This document shows positions 1 through 10,385 of a stretch of DNA of 64,000 bases, in pieces. The position numbers were made by a program, and so were the translations under genes. The notes under the pieces are model-generated. The model did no database searches. It worked only from the letters and a program-made list of their open reading frames with translations, and was not told where the DNA came from. The stretch's first letter is position 1, and each line of letters begins with the position of its first letter. Origin of the DNA: Wolfiporia cocos. Lineage: Eukaryota > Basidiomycota > Agaricomycetes > Polyporales > Phaeolaceae. Location: contig JACCLO010000012.1 of NCBI GenBank assembly GCA_029448655.1, positions 2,666,001 to 2,730,000 of the forward strand. The letters run 5' to 3'.

Positions 1-345
1 GACAACGTTGAAGTTTCGAGCACCCACCTGGATCTTACAAATCAGATAGCTAATTAGCTTGGCGCACACATGCAGCGCGCCAAGCTAATGAGCTTCAATT
101 TTCGCCCCAGCCCGCACTGCCAGTAGCACGCTGGCCAGATACCCTCCAGGGTATATGGTCATGTGCTCGCTGGCAGCCACAATGAGCTCGGCGCTATCGA
201 CGATAGACGCCTCGGCGGCGCGTCCCGGGCTCCGCCCTCCCCCGTGCTAATCACTGCCGCCCGCCGCCCGCCCCACTAAGCGCCCCGCCGCCGCCGTTGC
301 GCACGACGACGGCGGCTACCTCGCTCATTTCCCCACCTATAAACC

Positions 346-970
346 CCGTTCTTTTTGTATTCCCATGTAATTAGTACGTACGAATCCAATGGTATTAATA
401 GAATCTCGATTGGAGTGATATTTAGGGTGGATGCATGGAGGACATGGCGGATAACATCGGCCATGCCTCGGCCATGCCAAATGCGGAAGTACCACGTGCT
501 TCATTCCAGCGCTGTCGGCCGGGGCCCTGCGCGTCAAATTGATAACGCGCGCTCGCGCGTAGCGCCCCCGCCGCCGCCGCCGTCGCGCACGACGGCGACG
601 GCTTTCTTCCTCAATTCTTCATTAAAAATTTCCGTTCTTTCTTATTCCTATGTAATTAGCATCGTAGAATACAATGATACCATTAAAAAAATTGATTTCC
701 AAGTATATTGGGATGGATGGCTCTAGGGACTGTCGGATAACATCGGCCATGCCTCGGCTATCCCATAAGCAGAAGTACCACGTGCTCAATCCCAGCGCTT
801 TCTGCTGCGCCTGGGCTCTGCGCGCTAATGTGGCTAAATGGAGGAGCCCGCGCTTGCGATTAGTGCTTCGCCGCCCGGCCGCCCCCGCCGCTGCGCACGG
901 CGACAGCGCTGCAGCTCTATATCTTAACATAATCGCCCCGGATTTCTTTGTCATATATACTATATGATAC
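346..970 (+). repeat. Subterminal direct repeats inside the left KDZ arm
   Basis: Two diverged units of roughly 280 bp follow each other (about 346-620 and 632-900). Each contains the core ACATCGGCCATGCCTCGG, then GAAGTACCACGTGCT and CCAGCGCT, and ends in a GC-rich CGCACGGCGAC-like tract. A weaker third core (ACATCCGGGCATGGTCCGG) lies near 1047. The same array is mirrored in the right arm. Repeated subterminal motifs are typical transposase-binding sites; that role is inferred here. Confidence 0.7.
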
Positions 971-1521
971 GCGCAATCAGATAATGATGAATATAATATT
1001 ATTGGCAGGCGAGCACAGGGTGGATGGCTCGGCGCGGCGTCGGATGACATCCGGGCATGGTCCGGGCATGCCATACAAGGCAGGCGCGCGACACGCGGAG
1101 CGGGTCCGGAGCGCACGGTAGTATGACGCCATCGTCGATCGTGATCGTGAGATAAGCGCTGATATTCGCTCGAGGAAAGAAGCGCTCGGCCACCGGGAAT
1201 TGAGAATAGAAGCTTATCGCTTACCAGATTCATGTGGGTAGCGGTTGTAATTAAGGGGAATTAAACTAACTTGATGCATTTCTCGGTGAGGGTGGTGAGG
1301 ATGATGTAGTTGTGCGACTATTTCGCTTGTTTAATGCACTACACATTGTATTGTACCACTGTACAGTCAGACTCACAGGTGTTGACTGGTATTTACGTAT
1401 TATAATATTGAGCTACTGTAAGTAGAGACTACGCGCACTCGTACCTAGTCAATAGACTAGTACTTCAACGAATGAAATCGAAACTCTGAATGGAACGGAG
1501 GACTGAGCGCGTCCCGAGGTT

Positions 1522-1544
1522 AAGCCGTGATCGGATCACGGCTT
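1522..1544. repeat. Perfect 11-bp-arm palindrome in the KDZ arm
   Basis: The arms AAGCCGTGATC and GATCACGGCTT are separated by one base. The palindrome is repeated in mirror position in the right arm at about 8828-8850, roughly 170 bp upstream of the transposase ATG. It could be a protein-binding site or a hairpin; the sequence does not say which. Confidence 0.6.
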
Positions 1545-1841
1545 CCGCTCACGATCAAGCGTTAACTCCGGACCACGTGGGCGTCCGAAGAACTTCTCTC
1601 GCGCCCAAGTCGCGACTACTATAGCTCATTGTATTAACTGCTGTTGTACTGCTTTCGCGCTTTGTACTATGAGACATTAGTGACGACACACAAATACCGC
1701 GTACAAAACGACTTCATTCAACATTTATGACAGCGTATGTACAGTTCGCGTCACTCATTTACAAACCGTTGACATTGCGATCGTCCAGTCTATTGAGTAT
1801 TATACGATAGCGGATACGTTCTCACTATTCTCCATCTGCAC

Positions 1842-3438
1842 TCAACGAGGCCCACGCTTCTTTCCGTAATCTGAACGACGCTTGCGTGACTTTTGATTGA
1901 GTAAGATGCCCGAGCCGTCCGACGCTGTCACAGCGTTGATGAAATTCGCGGTAAGGGGTGTACTGTATTGCTGTTCGTTTCCGTAGGTCACCACACAGGA
2001 TGTGGGTTCCTCTGTGCTCTGTGGATGCACAGTAGTGAATGCGGAGGTCGGTGTTTTCAGCGCGGATGACTGGGGTGCGAGCGTGGAAGGAGGTGTCTGC
2101 AAAACGTGAGGCGATCCACCTGCATCTAAGCCATCGTTGTTTCCACCCTCCACCCCTCCAGTCGCAGTTTGGAATCGCTCATCTTGCCATCTCTCGAGTT
2201 CATCGGTACCCATGGCACGGAATCGCGCTGTGCCGGACTCGAACGCGTGGTAAAGCACCATGAGCTCCGTACGTGAGCCAATGTCGCTCGGGCAACAGAA
2301 TTTACTAAGCGGCCAGCCTTCGCATACGACTCCATACTTTGCTGTGATGTTGATCTTGAAGTTATTGTAATACATTCGGGGAACCTTTGTTTTCGCAGCC
2401 TCATCTATAGAGCCAGTGAGTATGAATGAAAAGCTAACGAGCTGTGTACGTACTAAGTTTACGCAATATCAGCGCGGCCGTCTGCTTCTTTAGATCGAGC
2501 ATTTCCTGCACATGATTACTAACAATGCCTGATTTGTATCAGTTTCTGACAGGTACACGAATTATAAGCACATACCATGAATACCGGATATGAGATATGC
2601 TTCCAATTGTAAACCGATATCAGCCATATTGGTCTTGAACGTTGACTCGAAAAAGTCCGCGACACACTTGCTTGTAGCGTAGAAGTATGGCGAATTATAC
2701 GTGTCTAGGTCTCCGCGTGTACCAATGAGGGCGCACTCGATGCCCGTCCTTTGATTCAACATATGCAACTAAATGATGTGAGTACGCGCGATAGTGTACA
2801 CAAAACTAAACGTACCTCGCGTTTCACCTTCGTAAGTGTATGGCAGCCGTCGTGGAACGCCTGAACAGGGAGTCGATGTCTGGCAGTAGCTCTATTCTCA
2901 CGTTTGTCTTGTAGCTCTTCTACAGTGTCGGCGGTAACGGCTTGACGCTCCTCCGGAGTCAGCGCCTTCCACTGCGCGGAGATCTGAGCTGTCAGCTGAG
3001 ATGATTTCTTACGCGGCGCGTCCTGCGGCAGCTCTACATAGGAATATGAGGTCAAGGCAAATATGAAACAATACACATACCTGAATTGATCCGGCGAACT
3101 TCCTGGCTGAGATACGCGTTCCATCCACTGACCTTCCAGCTCTGCAAGCAAAGGCGCGAGGTCTGCAAAATAAGTTGCTGATAGTATTCGGTGGAATGAG
3201 AACCGAACGTCTCTCGAAGAGACTGGGCTAGAGCCCATACGCGCTGGCGCGCGTCGTCCAACGCTTCCTCCAGCTTGCGCTTCCTGAATGCCTGGGCTGC
3301 CTTCGCATGGGCCTTGGCTGCGGCATCTTGGTAAACCTTACGTTTCGCTCGGTGTCGATTAGGATAGCGCTCCTTGGGCGGCCGTTTTGTGAAGTTGGAA
3401 TGCAGGAGCTCGTTGACAGCTGGGGAATAACCAGCCAT
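1842..3438 (-). CDS. HMG-box-like accessory protein of the KDZ element
   Basis: Five exons (3438-3081, 3033-2816, 2768-2576, 2528-2454, 2404-1842) joined by introns of 47-49 nt give 1,407 nt, 468 residues, with all phases consistent. The N-terminal third is basic and helical. Around residues 105-165 it contains SGWNAYLSQEV, then ISAQWKALTPEERQAV, the pattern of an HMG-box-like fold. A conserved-looking middle part (YYNNFKINITAKYGVV, then CCPSDIGSRTEL) is followed by a low-complexity Ser/Thr-rich region and a basic tail, SRKRRSDYGKKRGPR, that could be a nuclear localisation signal. I recall similar hypothetical proteins being common in Agaricomycetes, but no function is assigned. It lies 234 bp downstream of the RNase H1-N-like gene on the same strand. 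DNA binding or bending during transposition is an inference. Confidence 0.72.
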
Positions 3439-3671
3439 CTCGAAGGGAGGCGCACGCCGAGAACAGAAGCACCGAAATTGACTAGAAGCAAGGTAATTTG
3501 ATTGAACGCTTCTCTTCTGTGAAAATCCGGAGGAGAGCCGGAATGAAAACTGTCACAGCACGTGATGCCTCCCACCTTTTGTGTTCGCAGCACTAATTAA
3601 ATACCACCTGCCGTCTGTGATTGTTATTGCACTTTCTATGTACAGATCTTAATAACTAATGATACGGGAGG

Positions 3672-4949
3672 TTATGCGGGGCGGCTCAACGTGCATAAGT
3701 AATACAAAAATTCCATCTCGGAGACGATGGCGCCCTGCAAAGCTAATATGGAGGTAAATTGCTCTCGAGAAGTACTGTTCTTATAAGCGTGGACGATGTG
3801 CAGATGCGACTCCAAGTCGTATCCGTGCGTTCTGATGTAGTAGTCGGCGTACGGCCCAAGTGACTCGATGGGAGGCAGACGGCGGGGGTTGGGATGGCGT
3901 CCAGTGTGCACGCGTACGACATTTGTGAATCCTCGCTCGACGTGATAGATCCATTCCGATTGCGGAACTGGAGGGTCGCCTTCTACGAGGTCGACAGGCA
4001 CTGGCACTGGCAGGGTGGCAGGAGAGCGCTCAGGTGCAGCCAATCGAGAAGGATTCGGAGTATCTGCGGGCGAGACAGCTGATTGAGAAGCAAGCACGGG
4101 AGCAGCGTTGCACGCGTCTGAGTGAACCCGAGAGCCCGATTGGCTGTCGCTGTCTTGTAGAGTGATCCCAGCATCATCTGGATTCGAAGATCCTTGAATT
4201 GACAGCCCTGAGATACGGCGCTTCATGAAACACCGAGAGCTTTTGGCATACGAAGGCGTATGTACCTGTCAATTGGGCTGTCATAGTAGTAATCGTTACT
4301 TCATCTTGATTGTTCTCAGCACCTGAATATTGAAACTGAGAGCTCGATCTACTCGCAAACGTGAGCGACGTACCATTCAGTTGAGCCGGCGAATACCAAT
4401 ATACGTCGTCCTCCACGTCAAGAATTTCCTTGCCTTTGTAGCAGTAGAACCTAATTGCATCGCTGAGCTGCTTGAATGATTGATACTTCCCATTGGGAAA
4501 TCCGTTAGTCAAAGGCTCAATCAGTTCCCTGAATAAGTTAGCAAGTGAGAGTATACTGTATCAGATGTGCATAGTACTCACCATTCAAAGAATATCCCGG
4601 TTTTCCGCCCATACAGGACGACGTAAAAACACTTCGCGTCGAGAATATCTTGAACTTGAATGACCGAGCGTGCCTCCATAATCCGACTGACGATTCGTAC
4701 GACCGTGCATGCAGGTGGGTCATCCGTGGTCGCATCCCTGAAGAATTGATTTTGCAGGATGAACAGGCGTTGCGCCTCTGCACGATTGTTGCAATGGATG
4801 ATGATTGGGAATGGGGAGGGCCATCTATCTTCTGCCAGCCCTCTAGGGCTTATTTTGTGCGACAGTAAGTGGTCGTTTTCTTGCTTTGGAATACTGAAAT
4901 CTAACTCACCGTACATTGTAAACCCCAGGTATGGAGCCACCGAGCACAA
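3672..4949 (-). CDS. Accessory protein with RNase H1 N-terminal-like domain
   Basis: Predicted exons 4949-4910, 4831-4582, 4528-4266 and 4207-3672 total 1,089 nt, 362 residues. The first exon and start are the least certain part. Joining exons 2 and 3 restores a block that begins YVVLYGRKTGIFFEW and continues into NGFPNGKYQSFKQLSDAIRFY. That is the characteristic pattern of the RNase H1 N-terminal/caulimovirus viroplasmin (cauli_VI) domain, a small module known to bind RNA-DNA hybrid or double-stranded nucleic acid. No RNase H catalytic domain follows. The C-terminal 180 residues, with a Pro/Ser-rich linker and a block around RRLPPIESLGPYADYYIR, are not recognised. The gene sits between the transposase and the HMG-like gene, all on one strand, so it is probably element cargo or a transposition cofactor. 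Confidence 0.7.
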
Positions 4950-4964
4950 CGCAGGGACCGGACA

Positions 4965-5095
4965 TCAGAAACGAGAAGCACGGAAGCAAGCGCAGGCACC
5001 GAGAAGTAGACGCGAAGAAGCAGACGTGAAGAAGAAGAAGCAGGCACGAAGAAGCAGGCACGAAGAAACAGCTGCGAAGAAGCAAGTGCGTCGAT
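4965..5095 (-). repeat. CTTCTTCG-rich short tandem repeat upstream of accessory gene
   Basis: Read on the minus strand, this is a degenerate array of CTTCTTCGTGCCTGCTTC-type units just upstream of the proposed start at 4949. The pyrimidine-rich strand is the sense strand, as is common in fungal promoters. It could be a promoter or 5'-UTR element of the RNase H1-N-like gene. The apparent frames through it are low complexity. Confidence 0.5.
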
Positions 5096-5367
5096 CGGTC
5101 GGATTGACGCGCTGAGCAGCCACACGAAGACGAAGCTCAGTCGCGCGCGTGAGTGATCGCCGCGCCTGGCTCGCGTCTGCACTGACTGAAGCGCCTTCCA
5201 ACCTCTGCAAGTACAAGGAGTGTGCACCATTTTGTTTTAAAAATCCATTTTATAGACATAGCTAGTGCTCCAGTATATAGTTGTACATAATATGATTATC
5301 TCGTTAATATTGACAGTCGGGTCGAGGTGCGCGAGTTGGGAACACGTCCGAGTTGCTACACTATAAA

Positions 5368-8300
5368 CTACACTGCAAAATTTGAAACAAAATCTACAAG
5401 TGCACCTATCTCAGCTTCCCCTTCATCGTTTGCATCCTCCTCCTTGCTATCATGCCCAGCTAAAACCCGCTCCGCTCGTGCTACCACATTTGGTACTTCA
5501 GCCACCGTATTGTCATGAACTGCATCAGCTGGAAGTGATATAGATGTATTCGGCTGCTGTCCGCTTCTCGGACCTTTGCGAATACCAGGTGATGCGTTCC
5601 CGTTAAACCCGTCTAGCGCGTACAACTGCTCGAGCCGAAGAAGATGTTGAGAATTAATATTTCGTCGGCGTTCGCAATATTCAGCTACGGCGCCATAGAT
5701 GCGTGAGCCCTCAGACTTCAGTTGTGCAAGTACAGCTTGTAGATAAGATTCTTCGTCAACAATCGATGTATGTAGACGGCGTGCCTCGACATTGCAGCGT
5801 ACAAGCTCTTCTCACGCGCGCTCAACTCGTCGGGCTTGTTTCATCGTCTCGCGGACTGCAGGCTTCGTCCATGGCTTGTCGCTAATATCGTTGCGCGTAT
5901 CCTGTAATAAATGAAAGTCTTCAAGGAAATTGTAATGCGAAACCTTCTCCCAGTCGACTGTAGGCTTCGGAGGAACCAACTGGAGAGCCGCTTTATTATA
6001 CGCCTTGACAGCGTTACGTATGGCCTTAGATCGAGTTTGTAAGGATTTTGCAATGTGCGTTCGCACGCGATAGCCTGTAAGAAACTCAATATGTATGTAT
6101 ATATCATCAGATTGATGTATACTCACCTGTCTGCGAGATGTTCATTTTATGTAGTTCAAATACACGTTGTATCACAAGGCAATGGAGGTTATCCAGTGCT
6201 TTATGGTACTGTCGGTTTGCTAAATACTTGACAGCATCTGTATACTGCTTGTCTGTGACCTCCCATCGCCTACTTATCCCCATGTGAACCTCCATTTCCG
6301 TGACTTCACGTGTAAGAGTGGTATGGCGTTCACGCAAAAATTTTCGCTGTGTCTCTAGTTTACGAGTGCGAGACATCTCGGCATCGTAGTCAACGGAGCC
6401 GAGGGTGAGGGGTGCAAAGCGAAAAGTAATCGGTGCGGCGCGATAGAATTGCGCGGAGACACCATCGAGTTCAGCCGTGACCGCTCGTAATTCTTGCAAG
6501 AGTTCGACGTATACGATCGCGTGCAGATCTTCCGTGCGCTCGCGACCAAGCTGCTGGAAATATACGCGTTCTTCTTCAATCCAGGCCTTGATATCGTCTC
6601 GCGTAATCTGGAGTGACGCCATTGCTTCTACTAGGGCGAGTGATTCAGAGTTGATTATTTCTAGTGCCTGTTTATAATTATTGAGAATCATGGTGCTGAG
6701 GTTACCATATTTTTCCTCGTCCCATTGATGAAAATAAGTGTCGATTAATAGACGTCGACAATAGGCCGACGCGTGTCTGGTGACCGACGCAAGACTGTTT
6801 GATGCGCTGAATACTCACTCGAGCGTTTCGAGATCTTCAATCCCGGTCCCTTCAATAACATTTGGGTGGTTCCGCGTCTGACATAGGTAGCAGTGAGTAT
6901 AGCCATGAAAAGAATTTACGCAGCAGCGACATCCGGCATCCTGCCACTTCTGCCCAAATGAGCTACGCCTGATCGTCCCTTCAAATTCGCAGCCGATGTC
7001 GTATCCGACCAAGACATGATCGCCGAGGACACCGAGGGCTTTCGATACAGTAGCCAGGGGGTATTTTGCCCTAATAAAATTGTTAGAGCAAGATCAGATA
7101 TGTAACCGACACCTACAATTCACCGCTCTTTTTCATATCCATCAGCCACAAAATGAACCCATGCCTGCACGCGCTAGCGAAAATTCCTGTTTCATCAAAA
7201 ATTGCCCACATCTTTTTCTTTTTGTCAGATGCCGCAGCCTTCCAATTTTGCGTGCACGGCTCGTAGTCTGGTCGATCCGGCGTTCCATCAGTCGGATCGC
7301 CCTCGGTGCCGTGCTGGAAAGAACTCCCCTCCCATTCGTCTGTCTCGCCAGATACCGTCTCCATTATTGGCTTATTACGAGGCATTACCTCATTTGCATA
7401 TAAGTCAACGTAATCTTGGGGCAAAAAGTAGTCGCTATCTTCAAATATCCGGTTGTCTGCACGCATGCGGTTGCCAAATGGAGCCAGACGCTTGAGCGAA
7501 TTATTTCCGTCCATACATATGAGTCTCCTCCACCTCATCTGAGGCTCATCTTCAAGCTGCAAATATATTTAGTTTAGCTCATAGTAAATATATAATATAA
7601 CGTACCTCATAGCCACATGCCGGGCATGAATTCAATACACGCCAATTCGACCCATCTCGTCCAAGCGCGGTGAGTACTTGCTTGTCAACGTTCCTACAAA
7701 TAATTAGGTATATTTCGAACGCATCGGCGACGAGGGTACGGAAGCGTTGTTTATAAGGTTTCTGAAACATGTTATCAACGTGAATTATAAGCAGAATAAG
7801 CAGAGAATGAAGTGCTTACTTTGTATAGGTAACACATAAGCTTACAGAATGATTCAATGCTGAACGAAGCCTTGAATAACCTGATTGTGTACAATAGATC
7901 AAGAGACCTTAAGGATATCGCCAGAAAGGGTCTGATGGGTGTAGTGCCAAGGTACCCATTCATAACAAGGGCTACGGAGACAGAGAGCGTGTCTGAATTG
8001 CGACGGATAGTAGCCGAGGATGCGAGAGTAAATATATCGAAAATTTCTATATCGAAGTCATAAGGTGTAGCGTCGGGAATGGGTTCCTGTACGCGATCAG
8101 AGTATCGCCAGTCAATGAACGCGTCGACTACATCTGGTAGTATAGCACGCCAATTCTCGTCCATATGTTGATTCCGTTGATGCCATGTTCTAGCGTCCTT
8201 TTTCTTACGATGACTGAAAGTTAACTATTCAGTGTTAGTGACTATACTTATGACAAGAAACATACTATGAGTGCGCAATGGAGCGCAATGCTTGCATGAA

Positions 8301-8657
8301 GTCTGCATTAGCACGCAGGTCCTCCGGAAGCGTTTCCCAGCCATTATCATCATCGTATCCGAGGTCTACTGCGGGTCCGAGCTGATCCGGGTCGTCAACA
8401 TCCATTGGTATCTCTTCACCGCGGATCTCTGCGAGAGCTTGCAGAGATTGCCGGCTGAGGCCTGAATAGATGGTAAGGATAGCACATATTAGAAAATTAT
8501 AGAGCTTACCTGTTTCTCTAAGTTGATTCCTCTCTTTTACATTCTGTCGCTCTGAGTATAGATCTCGTAGCTTCAAAACTTTGTCCGTTGTAGCGCGGCC
8601 CGGACCTCCACCGACTGACCCAGTGACAGAACGCGAGAGCTGTTTTTTGCGAGACAT
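5368..8657 (-). pseudogene. KDZ-family transposase with two in-frame TGA codons
   Basis: Seven exons (8657-8510, 8461-8266, 8213-7820, 7761-7606, 7556-7117, 7070-6127, 6074-5368) with introns of 46-58 nt total 2,985 nt, exactly 995 codons including the stop. Ignoring two internal stops the product is 994 residues. Recognisable family blocks in order: an N-terminal CxC1-type region with CPACGYE; a catalytic-core block MWAIFDETGIFASACRHGF; LVGYDIGCEF; the cysteine/histidine block CCVNSFHGYTHCYLCQ; EDLETLE followed by VFSASNSLA; and a long helical C-terminus with NINSQHLLRLEQLYALDGF. The catalytic acidic residues probably lie in FDETG, YDIGC and the EDLE region. TGA codons occur at codon 530 (6815-6817) and codon 847 (5812-5814). 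Both fall where the family normally has Arg, and the frame continues without shift on each side. This points to CGA-to-TGA changes. It is called a pseudogene unless stop readthrough occurs. Confidence 0.88.
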
Positions 8658-8727
8658 GGTAGCGACAGAAATGAGGAAACAGCTAAATTTGTACGTCTAC
8701 AGCAGATTTCAAAGCAGCGCAGAAGGC

Positions 8728-10347
8728 ACAGCAGTTAATACAATGAGCTATAGTAGTCGCGACTTGGGCGCGAGAGAAGTTCTTCGGACGCCCACGTGGT
8801 CCGGAGTTAACGCTTGATCGTGAGCGGAAGCCGTGATCCGATCACGGCTTAACCTCGGGACACGCTCAGTCCTCCGTTCCATTCAGAGTTTCGATTTCAT
8901 TCGTTGAAGTACTAGTCTATTGACTAGGTACGAGTGCGCGTAGTCTCTACTTACAGTAGCTCAATATTATAATACGTAAATACCAGTCAACACCTGTGAG
9001 TCTGACTGTACAGTGGTACAATACAATGTGTAGTGCATTAAACAAGCGAAATAGTCGCACAACTACATCATCCTCACCACCCTCACCGAGAAATGCATCA
9101 AGTTAGTTTAATTCCCCTTAATTACAACCGCTACCCACATGAATCTGGTAAGCGATAAGCTTCTATTCTCAATTCCCGGTGGCCGAGCGCTTCTTTCCTC
9201 GAGCGAATATCAGCGCTTATCTCACGATCACGATCGACGATGGCGTCATACTACCGTGCGCTCCGGACCCGCTCCGCGTGTCGCGCGCCTGCCTTGTATG
9301 GCATGCCCGGACCATGCCCGGATGTCATCCGACGCCGCGCCGAGCCATCCACCCTGTGCTCGCCTGCCAATAATATTATATTCATCATTATCTGATTGCG
9401 CGTATCATATAGTATATATGACAAAGAAATCCGGGGCGATTATGTTAAGATATAGAGCTGCAGCGCTGTCGCCGTGCGCAGCGGCGGGGGCGGCCGGGCG
9501 GCGAAGCACTAATCGCAAGCGCGGGCTCCTCCATTTAGCCACATTAGCGCGCAGAGCCCAGGCGCAGCAGAAAGCGCTGGGATTGAGCACGTGGTACTTC
9601 TGCTTATGGGATAGCCGAGGCATGGCCGATGTTATCCGACAGTCCCTAGAGCCATCCATCCCAATATACTTGGAAATCAATTTTTTTAATGGTATCATTG
9701 TATTCTACGATGCTAATTACATAGGAATAAGAAAGAACGGAAATTTTTAATGAAGAATTGAGGAAGAAAGCCGTCGCCGTCGTGCGCGACGGCGGCGGCG
9801 GCGGGGGCGCTACGCGCGAGCGCGCGTTATCAATTTGACGCGCAGGGCCCCGGCCGACAGCGCTGGAATGAAGCACGTGGTACTTCCGCATTTGGCATGG
9901 CCGAGGCATGGCCGATGTTATCCGCCATGTCCTCCATGCATCCACCCTAAATATCACTCCAATCGAGATTCTATTAATACCATTGGATTCGTACGTACTA
10001 ATTACATGGGAATACAAAAAGAACGGGGTTTATAGGTGGGGAAATGAGCGAGGTAGCCGCCGTCGTCGTGCGCAACGGCGGCGGCGGGGAGCTTAGTGGG
10101 GCGGGCGGCGGGCGGCAGTGATTAGCACGGGGGAGGGCGGAGCCCGGGACGCGCCGCCGAGGCGTCTATCGTCGATAGCGCCGAGCTCATTGTGGCTGCC
10201 AGCGAGCACATGACCATATACCCTGGAGGGTATCTGGCCAGCGTGCTACTGGCAGTGCGGGCTGGGGCGAAAATTGAAGCTCATTAGCTTGGCGCGCCGC
10301 ATGTGTGCGCCAAGCTAATTAGCTATCTGATTTGTAAGATCCAGGTG
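8728..10347 (-). repeat. Right terminal inverted repeat of KDZ element
   Basis: Inverted copy of 25-1644. It abuts the upstream side of the transposase gene (ATG at 8657), so the inner part of this arm must hold the transposase promoter. The same sequence faces the 3' end of the HMG-like gene on the other side. Confidence 0.9.
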
Positions 10348-10385
10348 CGAGCACCTGTGAAGTCGAAGAGCCACGTTTCAATTCG

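Larger units (their letters stand above)
25..1644 (+). repeat. Left terminal inverted repeat of KDZ element
   Basis: This 1,620-bp arm is mirrored at 8728-10347. Paired coordinates sum to 10372 at both ends, so the arms have no net length difference. Only two mismatches were noticed in the outer 300 bp. The first 75 bp contain an imperfect hairpin (about 48-96) around AGCTTGGCGC/GCGCCAAGCT. The arm ends at about 1644, where the two sides diverge inside a TTAACTGCTGT stretch. Long frames inside it (for example 622-1233) are mirrored in the other arm and are not considered genes. Confidence 0.9.
25..10347. mobile_element. Complete KDZ-type DNA transposon with 1.6-kb inverted ends
   Basis: The element runs from CACCTGG to CCAGGTG and is bounded by a perfect 8-bp direct repeat, CGAGCACC, at 17-24 and 10348-10355. 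Its ends are inverted repeats of 1,620 bp, nearly identical over their whole length. Inside are three minus-strand genes in the order transposase (right), RNase H1-N-like protein, HMG-like protein (left). An 8-bp target duplication and a transposase of this type are known features of the Kyakuja/Dileera/Zisupton (KDZ) class. Near-identity of the ends suggests recent movement, but the transposase carries two in-frame TGA codons, so this copy is probably immobile unless helped in trans. Confidence 0.9.

Noticed and set aside
622..1233. 203-codon minus-strand frame with an identical twin at 9139-9750
   Set aside because: Both lie in the KDZ inverted arms and are mirror copies; no motif, no intron logic, low-complexity GC-rich content.
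5735..5820. An intron from the GTGAGA donor to remove the TGA at 5812-5814
   Set aside because: Any workable acceptor would delete family-like sequence (CNVEARRLHTSIVDEESY) that reads in frame through the stop.
6770..6818. An intron starting at GTGAGT that would remove the TGA at 6815-6817
   Set aside because: No acceptor keeps the frame, and the sequence after the TGA continues the family motif (VFSASNSLA) without a gap, so a nonsense codon fits better.
25..10347. A TET/JBP dioxygenase gene inside the KDZ element
   Set aside because: Such genes are known partners of fungal KDZ elements, but no HxD...H dioxygenase motif or similar frame was seen; the interior is filled by the three genes listed.
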